22,023 nt of DNA from DASUZD01 sp036377055 (lineage in GTDB: Bacteria > Actinomycetota > Thermoleophilia > Gaiellales > Gaiellaceae): NCBI GenBank assembly GCA_036377055.1, contig DASUZD010000091.1, positions 1 through 22,023 of the forward strand, written 5' to 3'. Shown here piece by piece: positions 15,001 through 21,713 of the stretch. Every line of letters starts with the position of its first letter. The first letter of the stretch is position 1. A model generated the notes under the pieces. That model saw only the letters and a list, made by a program, of their open reading frames with translations. It was not told the DNA's origin and did no database searches. A program made the position numbers and the translations under genes.

Positions 15001-16193
15001 GAGGCGCCGAACTCCTTTGCGTGGAGCAAGAGGCCGGTCGCGTCTCTGTCGCCGAAGCCGCCTGCAACCTGCGCCGCGAAGTGCGTCTTACCGCGTCCCG
15101 CCTCCGCCAGTACGGCGATTAAGGACGTGTCCAAACGTCGGCCAACGTCGAGAGTCTCGTACACGACGGACGCATGCGGGTCCGACGGTTCCCAGACACC
15201 CGCGATCGCGCGATCGAGGAGCCCCGGCCGCGTGTGACGGCGGCGGCCATCACCTTCCTCCTCTTCCGGGAGCGCCTCGTCAAGCGACGCAACGGCGTCC
15301 CGCAAATGCCGATCATCCCAGCGCAGCTCCGCGACGTCTGAGGCGAGCGACGCCGCCTCGGCGAAGTTTCCTCGCTCGACCTCGCGCTCGATTTTCACGA
15401 CGGTGTCAGCGGTGTCCACGAGCCGGTGATCGAGTTCGTCGGCCGCCGCGAGGACGGCGTCGAGATGCACAGCGGCGCCGGTAGGCAAACTGGCGCGGGA
15501 GGCTTCTCCATCGGCGCACGCCTCCCGAAGGGGTCCGACCAGCGCGCCGAGTTCCTCCGTCCAGGTGTCGAGCTCCGTTCGAACAACGCTATCCCCGAGG
15601 AGGCGGTGAACAAGATGCTCTTGCTCGACGGCGACGTGTAAAGCCGGGTGGTACTTCGATCGAATCGGGCCGAGCGCCTCGTCATACCGGTGCTGAAACC
15701 AGGTGGCGGTCAGCACGAGGTCACCGAAGAACGACTGGCGAAGGATGTACGCATCCCCTCCCATCAGCCCTTCGACGTTCGCGGTGTGCCACGACTCGAC
15801 GGTCACCGCCGAGTCGAGAGCGCCGACCCACGTCGAGTCGACGGACGACAGCGCGTCACGGGTCCACAGGATCCACCGGGTCATGTCCGGGAACGCGGCC
15901 TTGGCTTTCTTGAAGGAGTCGCCGACCTGCCTGCGGCGACTGGAGGTCAGCTTCGCGCCCTCGAACCACTTGCATTGCCACCCGATCCGGCAGCCGGCGT
16001 TACCGAGCTCGCAGTCGACGTCGAGTCGCAGGTGGAACTCGACCCCCGGCTCTCCTCGCGGGAAGGCCAACTGTCCGAGCTGACCATAATTCCTGCGCAC
16101 GAGCTCGTAACACAGCACCTCGAAGTTCTCCCAGGGGTGCCCGTCGAGATCGAGGAACTTGGCCCAGTTCGCACCCGGCATGCGCGTTGACAC
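12018..16193 (-). CDS. STAND NTPase with N-terminal PD-(D/E)XK-like nuclease; candidate antiphage (Avs-like) protein
   Basis: 1391 residues from GTG 16193; ATG 16181 is an alternative start. Residues about 18-115 resemble a Mrr/Cap4-type restriction nuclease: WENFEVLCYELVRRNYG, then VEF (Glu52) and GWQCKWF (Gln73, Lys75), giving an E...QxK active site. A linker rich in acidic residues spans about 270-320. The STAND core follows: Walker A AEAGRGKT at 363-370, Walker B IAIVIDALNEA with Asp438, VVVIVTLRPTY at 466-476 (sensor-like Arg473) and HPLFLSMFC at 524-532. The last 850 residues match no domain I recognise. Avs proteins combine an effector nuclease, a STAND core and a C-terminal sensor that binds a phage protein; the same logic is inferred here. 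It stands alone, 83 bp from the preceding methyltransferase gene. No ribosome site precedes either start. Confidence 0.8.
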   Translation of the reverse strand: MSTRMPGANWAKFLDLDGHPWENFEVLCYELVRRNYGQLGQLAFPRGEPGVEFHLRLDVDCELGNAGCRIGWQCKWFEGAKLTSSRRRQVGDSFKKAKAAFPDMTRWILWTRDALSSVDSTWVGALDSAVTVESWHTANVEGLMGGDAYILRQSFFGDLVLTATWFQHRYDEALGPIRSKYHPALHVAVEQEHLVHRLLGDSVVRTELDTWTEELGALVGPLREACADGEASRASLPTGAAVHLDAVLAAADELDHRLVDTADTVVKIEREVERGNFAEAASLASDVAELRWDDRHLRDAVASLDEALPEEEEGDGRRRHTRPGLLDRAIAGVWEPSDPHASVVYETLDVGRRLDTSLIAVLAEAGRGKTHFAAQVAGGFGDRDATGLLLHAKEFGASFTEHSLADHAGLPGRSLDDLLEAVNSAGMRANRRIAIVIDALNEAVEPKRWKDVLARVSVALPRFANVVVIVTLRPTYADWTITEDTEVVWLYGFVENLEDAVDRYFDHYKIDADRTIETLAQFEHPLFLSMFCQATNPRRETRVTVELGTATTYEIFEKYISTLELAVADRLDLDPADRSVAGALDGIARELWRTRARAVPVSRVKEIAGDTTRPWNASMTKALEDENVILRDVPRYDGGDEEVVSISYDLLGGWLIGESLIQEVDANADRLFENRELVEALVGEDDATRHPLADDVGTALAGLLPRRAGRNLWEATSDPALQYWATLDLFLLESEYVDDAAVAQVVEVFHRALDHPEARSHFFRLFRATRSYPSHPLNAMLFGRLLRQLDVWRRDLSWTEWLRASERVIYADIDRLERRWRESNEELGARDALLAEWLSWVLTTTSRPMRDRATRALYWFGRRECVALFRLTLESLDINDVYVPERMLAASYGTAIATTAAAGSSAGPAIGTYSQNLEKDLLSVEARVPTTHFLARDYAAKTVELTRRYPTSPLPADDVPVRPPFAHARREWSQIAKSDERYEDADWALHMDFENYTIGGLVRDRGNYDMVHPEYNEILSAIRWRIYDIGYRRERFADADRRIAEREWRRDQQPGRTERYGKKYSWIAYFEMAGDLADRGLLDPDDYPRPRLADADLDPSFPEPPPALDAILPVWPRPTPKDDRAWLRRGIVQIPDDLMMRTSVNGVDGSWVAVDGFLIARGNTPSPREVFTFVRGFLSDPAEGADLRERLASISYPGNYLIPEAGSDYYTYAGEIPWASTFAAEYADNGDEHERTISFRDGGSYRVEVLSHTYQWESHHSVLNQAGGALVPSPRFCEFFDLRNRPQTFDLFLPDGTKASASVSAPGGAERALRGHLLYLREDLLRAYADAQGQELSWLVWGERRVVRESWGRDERLTPVYAANQNVHRRVSSLRELVGDTTQAEDEDAGN

Positions 16194-16276
16194 TAATACG
16201 TCTATGGCCTAGAACGCGCCACCTCCTCAGCGGTCGCGCGTGCTCACGCGAGAGCGGTAGCCCGAAGCGTCCTGGG

Positions 16277-17050
16277 TTAGCCGAGTTCGGCGACGGCGAG
16301 GCGGTAGCCGACATCGAGCTCGGGCAAGGTCAACAGTGACGCGTAGCGCCTGTGCCAGGAGCGATCGTCGAGATCGCGCGCGAGCCGAGCGACGCCTTCG
16401 GCCACGAGCCGGCCGTCGAGCAAGGCGAAGGTTGACATGTTCGCCCGGATGGCTTCGTCGAGATAGGCGTCCGGTCGGCGCCAGTAGGCGGCCGTAAAGC
16501 CGTCCGTGCAATCGGCGGGCACGGGCACCGGTTCGATCGTCACGCGGCCCAACACCTCGAACTCGACGAGCTCGGGATAGCGGGAGATTCTGTACCCGGC
16601 GAGGGCGGGGAAGTAGTCGTCGAGCCAGCCGAAGGGCGCATCGGGGTCGTGCGTGAAGAAGACGGCGCGCCTCCGCGCGACACGACGGATCTCGGCGAAC
16701 GCTGCTGGACGATCCGCCCAGTGGTGGGCGCTTAGCACCGCGAGAGCCGCGTCGACGCTCTTGTCCTGCAGCGGTAGCGCTTCAGCTACGCCACGGACTG
16801 CTGGTGGCAGCGACGGAGGGCGCTGTCGGATCATGCGCTCGGACGGCTCGACCGGGACGACCGCGAGAGCGGTCGGTTCGTAGGAGCCGGAGCCGGCGCC
16901 GATGTTCACGACGGAAGTGGCGTCGCCGAGCGCCGCCCGAATCACCCGCGCGATCCTCGGGTCGGGGCGACGTGTCTCGACGTATGCGCCGCCGATCCGG
17001 TCGTAGAGAACCTTCTCGATCCGGAGATCGTGCCTTGAAACGATCGTCAG
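16277..17050 (-). CDS. Class I SAM-dependent methyltransferase (start uncertain)
   Basis: Open frame with the SAM-binding motif VVNIGAGSGSYEP, an acidic PVEPSERM strand end, and the LSAHHWADRPAAFAEIRRVARR segment of Methyltransf_11-type enzymes. The first conventional start is GTG 16945, but the family-typical N-terminus (VLYDRIGGAYVETRRPDPRI) lies upstream in frame and must belong to the protein. The only near-start before the divergent gene is CTG 17050, used here as a placeholder giving 257 residues. No ribosome site supports it, so a lost initiator or an upstream frameshift is possible. The methylated substrate is unknown. It is divergent from the LuxR-type gene and upstream of the STAND gene on the same strand. 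Confidence 0.75.
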   Translation of the reverse strand: MTIVSRHDLRIEKVLYDRIGGAYVETRRPDPRIARVIRAALGDATSVVNIGAGSGSYEPTALAVVPVEPSERMIRQRPPSLPPAVRGVAEALPLQDKSVDAALAVLSAHHWADRPAAFAEIRRVARRRAVFFTHDPDAPFGWLDDYFPALAGYRISRYPELVEFEVLGRVTIEPVPVPADCTDGFTAAYWRRPDAYLDEAIRANMSTFALLDGRLVAEGVARLARDLDDRSWHRRYASLLTLPELDVGYRLAVAELG

Positions 17051-18705
17051 TGCTCGAAAATGGTCTCGTGAACGCAGAGCGCGCTTTGGAGCAAGGTCGC
17101 GGGGCCTACGCCAGCGGCGACTGGCAGCACGCCTTCGACGCGCTCGGTCGCGCGGACCGAGAGCGGCCGCTGGCGCCGGAAGACCTCGAGCTGGTCGCGC
17201 GCTCGGCGTACATGCTCGGCCTCGACGACGAGTACAGGGGCGCGCTGGAGCGGGCCTACCATGCGTACCGCGATGCGGCCGACGCGTTGCACGCGGCGCG
17301 CTGTGCGTGGTGGATCGGCCACAACCTCATGTTCCTCGGGCAGTCCGCGCCGGCGCGCGGGTGGTTCGCTCGCGGCCAGCGGTTGCTCGAGCGCGAGGAT
17401 CGTGACAGCGTCGAGCGCGGCTATCTCCTGATTCCGACTCTCTTAGAGCGCTCCGGCCAAGGGGACTTCGCCGCTGCGCACGCGACCGCGGCGGAGATCG
17501 CCGAGATCGGAGAGCGGTTCCGTGATCAGGATCTCGTGGCGCTCGCGCTGATGGAGCAAGGCCACGCTCTCGTCAGGCAGGGGAGGACCGAGGAAGGCCT
17601 GCGGCTCGTGGACGAAACGATGGTGGCGGTTACTGCCGGTGAGCTCTCACCGGTCGTCGCGGGCATCGTCTACTGCAACACGATCGCGTTCTGTCGTGAC
17701 GTGTACGAGCTTCGGCGGGCGCGGGAGTGGACGGAGGCGCTGACGCGCTGGTGCGAGCAGCAGCCGGACATGGTCGCGCACAAGGGCCTTTGCCTAGTGC
17801 ATCGAGCCGAGATCATGACGCTGGGCGGCGCCTGGCGCGACGCGCTCGAAGAAGCCCGTCGCGTCGCCGAGCAGTTCACGCAGGGAGTGTTGAACCAGCG
17901 GGCTCTCGGCCATGCTGCGTACCGGCAGGCGGAGGTCTATCGCCTTCAGGGTCGGTTCGACGAAGCCGAGGTCGCTTACCGGGAGGCAAGCCGGTTCGGG
18001 CGCGAGCCGCAACCCGGTCTCGCGTTGATGAGGCTGGCTCAGGGCAGGGGAAACGCGGCAGCTGCGGCGATCCGGCGAGCCGTGAGCGAAGCGCAGCTCC
18101 CGCTCCGGCGCGTCGCGTTGCTTCCGGCTTGCGTCGAGATCCTGATTGCGACCGGCGAGGTCGTCGAGGCGCGTGCGGCATGCGACGAGCTCGGCGAGAT
18201 CGCCCGCAGGCAGGGGAGCGAGGCGCTGATCGCCCTGGCGGCGCACGCCGAAGGCGCGGTTGCGCTCGCCGAGGGCGACGCCCGTTCTGCGCTGCCGTCG
18301 CTTCGCCGCGCCTGGCAGACGTGGCAGGAGCTGGACGCGCCCTACGACGCCGGCCGCGCGCGTGTACTCGTCGCGCAGGCTTGTGCTGCGCTCGGCGACG
18401 CGGACACGGCCACGCTTGAGCTCGACGCCGCGCGCGACACGTTCTTCCGGCTGGGCGCAGCACCCGATCTCGCGTGGCTCGACTCGCTGACCCGCAAGCG
18501 CGGACGAAGCGACCACGGGCTGACGGAGCGCGAGCTCGAGGTGCTACGTCTGATCGCCCGCGGTCGAAGCAACCGGGAAATCGCGAGCGCGCTCGTGATC
18601 AGCGAGCGGACCGTCGCCCGACACGTACAGAACATCTTCGCCAAGCTGCGCGTCTCGTCGCGAGCCTCGGCGAGCGTGTTCGCGGCCGAGCACGATCTCC
18701 TTTGA
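17050..18705 (+). CDS. LuxR-type regulator with TPR-like N-terminal region
   Basis: About 551 residues from GTG 17050; GTG 17068 is equally possible, and neither has a clear ribosome site. Residues about 5-480 are repeated helix pairs of TPR type (for example ALEQGRGAYASGDWQHAFDAL and ARGWFARGQRLLERE). No P-loop is seen, so it is not a MalT/LAL-type ATPase. The last 60 residues are a LuxR DNA-binding domain: LTERELEVLRLIARGRSNREIASALVISERTVARHVQNIFAKL. Such regulators are common in actinobacteria; the TPR part presumably senses a protein or small molecule. It probably controls itself or the small gene 114 bp downstream. A long in-frame extension upstream is Arg-rich shadow translation and is excluded. 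Confidence 0.88.
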   Translation: MLENGLVNAERALEQGRGAYASGDWQHAFDALGRADRERPLAPEDLELVARSAYMLGLDDEYRGALERAYHAYRDAADALHAARCAWWIGHNLMFLGQSAPARGWFARGQRLLEREDRDSVERGYLLIPTLLERSGQGDFAAAHATAAEIAEIGERFRDQDLVALALMEQGHALVRQGRTEEGLRLVDETMVAVTAGELSPVVAGIVYCNTIAFCRDVYELRRAREWTEALTRWCEQQPDMVAHKGLCLVHRAEIMTLGGAWRDALEEARRVAEQFTQGVLNQRALGHAAYRQAEVYRLQGRFDEAEVAYREASRFGREPQPGLALMRLAQGRGNAAAAAIRRAVSEAQLPLRRVALLPACVEILIATGEVVEARAACDELGEIARRQGSEALIALAAHAEGAVALAEGDARSALPSLRRAWQTWQELDAPYDAGRARVLVAQACAALGDADTATLELDAARDTFFRLGAAPDLAWLDSLTRKRGRSDHGLTERELEVLRLIARGRSNREIASALVISERTVARHVQNIFAKLRVSSRASASVFAAEHDLL

Positions 18706-18710
18706 CGCCT

Positions 18711-18729
18711 GGCGTGGAATGACCACGCT
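18711..18729 (+). terminator. Short hairpin after the LuxR-type gene
   Basis: GCGTGG (18712-18717) pairs with CCACGC (18723-18728) around AATGA, with a G-T pair at the base. It starts 6 bp past the stop. GCTGC/GCAGC (18727-18731 and 18736-18740) adds a second overlapping repeat. It may be a weak terminator or an operator for the next gene. Confidence 0.35.
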
Positions 18730-18819
18730 GCGCATGCAGCGCAAATTGGTCAGATCGCCCGATGCGGTCTCCTCGAATCCTCCCTAGCGTCCTCGCCGAC
18801 AGTCGAAAGGAGGATCGAG

Positions 18820-19101
18820 ATGTTCATCGTCGTCCACCACACGATCACCGACCCGGAGACGGCGTTCGCGCGCGGTCAGAACCTCCTCGCCGGGAACGGC
18901 GCCCCGCTGGGCGTGCGCGTCAGGGAGTTCTATCCCAGCCGCGATAAGGCCGACGTCTTCTGCTTGTGGGAGGGCGAGTCGCTCGAAGAGGTGCGCGACT
19001 ACGTCGACGCGACGCTCGGCGACGCCAGCCGGAACGCGTACTTCGAGGTCGACGCGGACGTCGCTCGCGCGCTGCCGGAGCTGGCGGCGAGCCGGGCGTA
19101 G
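18820..19101 (+). CDS. Small conserved protein of unknown function (EYFEV-type, about 93 residues)
   Basis: 93 residues from ATG 18820, preceded by GAAAGGAGG with 6-bp spacing, one of the best ribosome sites here, so it is probably highly expressed. It starts MFIVVHHTITDPETAFARGQ and has a VREFYPSRDKADVFCLWEGE strand-helix unit and a final NAYFEVDADVARALP. This matches small actinobacterial proteins annotated as hypothetical, with a ferredoxin-like alpha-beta fold resembling DUF4242/SCO4226-like proteins. It is cytosolic, with no signal peptide. It lies behind the LuxR-type gene and is closed by a terminator. Function is unknown. Confidence 0.85.
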   Translation: MFIVVHHTITDPETAFARGQNLLAGNGAPLGVRVREFYPSRDKADVFCLWEGESLEEVRDYVDATLGDASRNAYFEVDADVARALPELAASRA

Positions 19102-19118
19102 GCGCCAGATATCGCGAC

Positions 19119-19142
19119 GGAGCGCCCCGCAACGGGCGCTCC
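19119..19142 (+). terminator. Hairpin terminator after the small EYFEV-type gene
   Basis: GGAGCGCCC (19119-19127) and GGGCGCTCC (19134-19142) form a perfect 9-bp stem with a 6-base CGCAAC loop, 17 bp past the stop and followed by TTCG. It separates this gene from the ParB-like/glnS operon. Confidence 0.8.
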
Positions 19143-19189
19143 TTCGCGAGTTCTGGCTGCACGCCCGTTGTACGCTTGACCTCGAGACG

Positions 19190-19993
19190 ATGGGACTGAG
19201 GGCCCGCCGCCAGGAGCGCTTGCTCGAGCTCGACGAGGTCGAGCGGCGACTGAAGCCGTTCGGGCGCAGGTACCTGGGCGTGCGCGAGGTGCCGTTGGAC
19301 GCGCTCGTCGGCACCGACGGCCGCGCCAGCTCGTTCACCCGCGACTTCCGCCCGCTGCACGCCTTCAGCCGCGACCGGATGCGCTCGCTGAAGGAGGCGT
19401 TCGCCGACGGCGGCTTTCCGCCGATCGTGACGGTCAAGCTCGGCGAGACGTACTTCGTGATCGACGGTCACCACCGCGCCGCCCTCGCGCGGCGCGGAGG
19501 CGCAGAGGTGATCGACGCCGACGTGACCGAGCTCATCGCGCGCGTCCCTCTCCCGGCCGGGGCGGACATGCTCGAGGTCGTCCTCCGCGAGCTCGAGCGG
19601 ATCTTCCTCGAGGACAGCGGGCTCGCGGAGGCGCGTCCCGCCGTGCGCGTCCCGGTGAGCCGGCCCGCGCACTACCTGGAGCTGCTCGAGAACGTCCAGC
19701 TCCACGGCTACCACATGATGCGGAACCGCGGAGAGGTGTTCCCGAACGCGGACATCGCGGCCAACTGGTACGACGCGATCTACACGCCGACGCTCGACGC
19801 GATCGACCGCCTGCGCCTCGGCCGCCTCTACCGGGACGCGCCGGCCGGAGACCTGTTTCTGCTTCTCCACCGGCACCGGCGCGACGCGTTCCCCTCGACC
19901 GGCTGCCCGCACCTCGCGCAGACCGTCGTCTCGGTGATCGGCGACGACGGCGGGCGCCGCAGGCTGCGGCTGCCGGGTCGCGCGCGCCGTTAG
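19190..19993 (+). CDS. ParB/Srx-fold domain protein
   Basis: 267 residues from ATG 19190. A ParB-like N-domain at about 60-115 has FSRDRMRSLKEAFADGGFPPIVTVKLGETYFVIDGHHR, with the DGHHR motif that in ParB-fold proteins binds nucleotide. There is no ParB helix-turn-helix, so it is not a partition protein. The C-terminal half contains NWYDAIYTPTLDAIDRL and DLFLLLHRHRR, a segment shared by actinobacterial proteins that pair this fold with a short helical region. A stretch with LELLENVQLHGYHMM precedes it. Function is unknown. The glnS start is only 4 bp beyond its stop, so both are on one transcript; the terminator upstream puts the promoter within 19143-19189. Confidence 0.8.
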   Translation: MGLRARRQERLLELDEVERRLKPFGRRYLGVREVPLDALVGTDGRASSFTRDFRPLHAFSRDRMRSLKEAFADGGFPPIVTVKLGETYFVIDGHHRAALARRGGAEVIDADVTELIARVPLPAGADMLEVVLRELERIFLEDSGLAEARPAVRVPVSRPAHYLELLENVQLHGYHMMRNRGEVFPNADIAANWYDAIYTPTLDAIDRLRLGRLYRDAPAGDLFLLLHRHRRDAFPSTGCPHLAQTVVSVIGDDGGRRRLRLPGRARR

Positions 19994-19997
19994 CGGC

Positions 19998-21713
19998 GTG
20001 AGCAGCGACAGTCCGGCCACCCCCGAGCGAAGCGATTTCATCCGCGAGATCGTTGCCGCTGACGTGCGCGAGGGCAGGGTCTCGGAGGTCGTGACCCGCT
20101 TCCCGCCGGAGCCGAACGGATACCTCCACATCGGCCACCCCAAGTCGATCGCGCTCAACTTCGGGATCGCGCAGGAGTTCGGCGGGCGGTGCCACCTGCG
20201 ATTCGACGACACCAACCCGATCAAGGAAGAGCAGGAGTACATCGACTCGATCCAGGAGGACATCCGCTGGCTCGGCTTCGACTGGGGTGACCACCTCTAT
20301 TACGCCTCCGACTATTTCCATCAGCTCTACGAGTGGGCCGTCGAGCTGATCAAGGCCGGCAAGGCCTACGTCGACGACCTCTCCGCTGACGAGATCCGCG
20401 AGCATCGAGGCACCTTCAACGAGCCTGGCAAGGACAGCCCCTGGCGCGATCGTCCGGCCGAGGAGAATCTCGACCTGTTCGAGCGGATGCGCGCGGGCGA
20501 GTTTCCCGACGGCGCCAGAGTGCTCAGGGCCAAGATCGACATGGCCTCGCCCAACCTCAACATGCGCGACCCGGTGCTCTACCGGATCCTGCATGCGACC
20601 CACCCGCGGACCGGCGACGAGTGGTGCATCTACCCGCTGTACGACTTCGCGCATGGCCAGTCGGACGCGATCGAGGGCATCACCCATTCCCTCTGTACGC
20701 TCGAGTTCGAGGATCACCGTCCGCTCTACGACTGGCTGATCGAGAACCTGCCGGTTCCTTCGCGCCCGCGTCAGTACGAGTTCGCTCGGCTGAACCTCAC
20801 GTACACCGTGCTCTCCAAGCGATTCCTGGGGCGGCTCGTGAGCGGCGGGTACGTGCGAGGCTGGGACGATCCGCGGATGCCCACTGTCTCGGCCCTGCGC
20901 CGGCGCGGCTTCCCGCCCGAGGGAGTGCGCAACTTCCTCGACGCGGTCGGCGTCGGAGGCAAGGGCCACAGCGCCGCCGAGATCGAGATGCTCGAGCACG
21001 AGGTCAGGGACGTGCTGAACCGGACGGCGCCGCGACGCTTCGCGGTCCTGCGTCCGCTCAGGCTCGTGATCGAGAACTACCCCGAGGGGCAGGTCGAGGA
21101 GCTGGAGGCCGTCAACAACCCGGAGGATCCGTCTGCCGGGACGCGCAAGGTGCCTTTCGCGCGCGAGCTCTGGATCGAGCGTGACGACTTCATGGAGGAT
21201 CCGCCGAGCAAGTTCTTCCGCCTCGCCCCGGGCCGCGAGGTGCGCCTCCGCTACGCCTACTTCGTGACCTGCACCGAGGTGGTGAAGGACGCAAGCGGCG
21301 AGATCGTCGAGCTCCGCTGCACCTACGACCCGGAGACGCGCGGCGGCGATGCGTCGGACGGGCGCCGGCCCAAGGCGACCTTGCACTGGCTCTCGTCCGA
21401 GCACGCCATGCCCGCCGAAGTCCGTCTCTACGACCGCCTCTTCACCCGCCCCGATCCGGGCGCGGACGGCGACCCGTTCGCCGACATCAACCCGGACTCG
21501 GAGACGGTGCTCGACGAATGCCTGGTCGAGCCTGCGCTCGCGGAGCTGGCGGTCCGTGAGACCGTGCAGTTCGAGCGTCTCGGCTATTTCTGCCCGGATC
21601 CCGATTCGACGCCCGAGCGACTCGTCTTCAACCGCACGCTCGGCCTCAGGGACAGCTGGGCCAGGCTCCAGGCGCGGGGGCGCGGCCCGTCGATCGGAGG
21701 CGGCCGTGGATGA
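19998..21713 (+). CDS. glnS: Glutaminyl-tRNA synthetase
   Basis: 571 residues from GTG 19998, close to the 554 of E. coli GlnRS. The class I Rossmann fold begins VVTRFPPEPNGYLHIGHPKS with HIGH at 44-47. The GlnRS-specific RFDDTNPIKEEQEYIDSIQEDIRWLG, DEWCIYPLYDFAHGQSDAIEGITHSLCTLEFEDHR and the KMSKS equivalent TVLSKR (270-275) follow. The C-terminal anticodon-binding beta-barrels start near 350 (LRPLRLVIENYPEGQ) and end near 540. It charges tRNA-Gln directly with glutamine. No YqeY domain is fused. Many Actinobacteria lack GlnRS and use GluRS with GatCAB, so its presence is taxonomically informative. The GNAT gene overlaps its end by 8 bp. Confidence 0.97.
   Translation: MSSDSPATPERSDFIREIVAADVREGRVSEVVTRFPPEPNGYLHIGHPKSIALNFGIAQEFGGRCHLRFDDTNPIKEEQEYIDSIQEDIRWLGFDWGDHLYYASDYFHQLYEWAVELIKAGKAYVDDLSADEIREHRGTFNEPGKDSPWRDRPAEENLDLFERMRAGEFPDGARVLRAKIDMASPNLNMRDPVLYRILHATHPRTGDEWCIYPLYDFAHGQSDAIEGITHSLCTLEFEDHRPLYDWLIENLPVPSRPRQYEFARLNLTYTVLSKRFLGRLVSGGYVRGWDDPRMPTVSALRRRGFPPEGVRNFLDAVGVGGKGHSAAEIEMLEHEVRDVLNRTAPRRFAVLRPLRLVIENYPEGQVEELEAVNNPEDPSAGTRKVPFARELWIERDDFMEDPPSKFFRLAPGREVRLRYAYFVTCTEVVKDASGEIVELRCTYDPETRGGDASDGRRPKATLHWLSSEHAMPAEVRLYDRLFTRPDPGADGDPFADINPDSETVLDECLVEPALAELAVRETVQFERLGYFCPDPDSTPERLVFNRTLGLRDSWARLQARGRGPSIGGGRG

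Noticed and set aside
16220..16228. GAGGAGG as ribosome site of the STAND gene
   Set aside because: It is about 28 bp from the GTG; no start with normal spacing exists in that frame.
16804..17049. N-terminal extension of the LuxR-type gene
   Set aside because: Arg/Ser-rich shadow of the methyltransferase gene.
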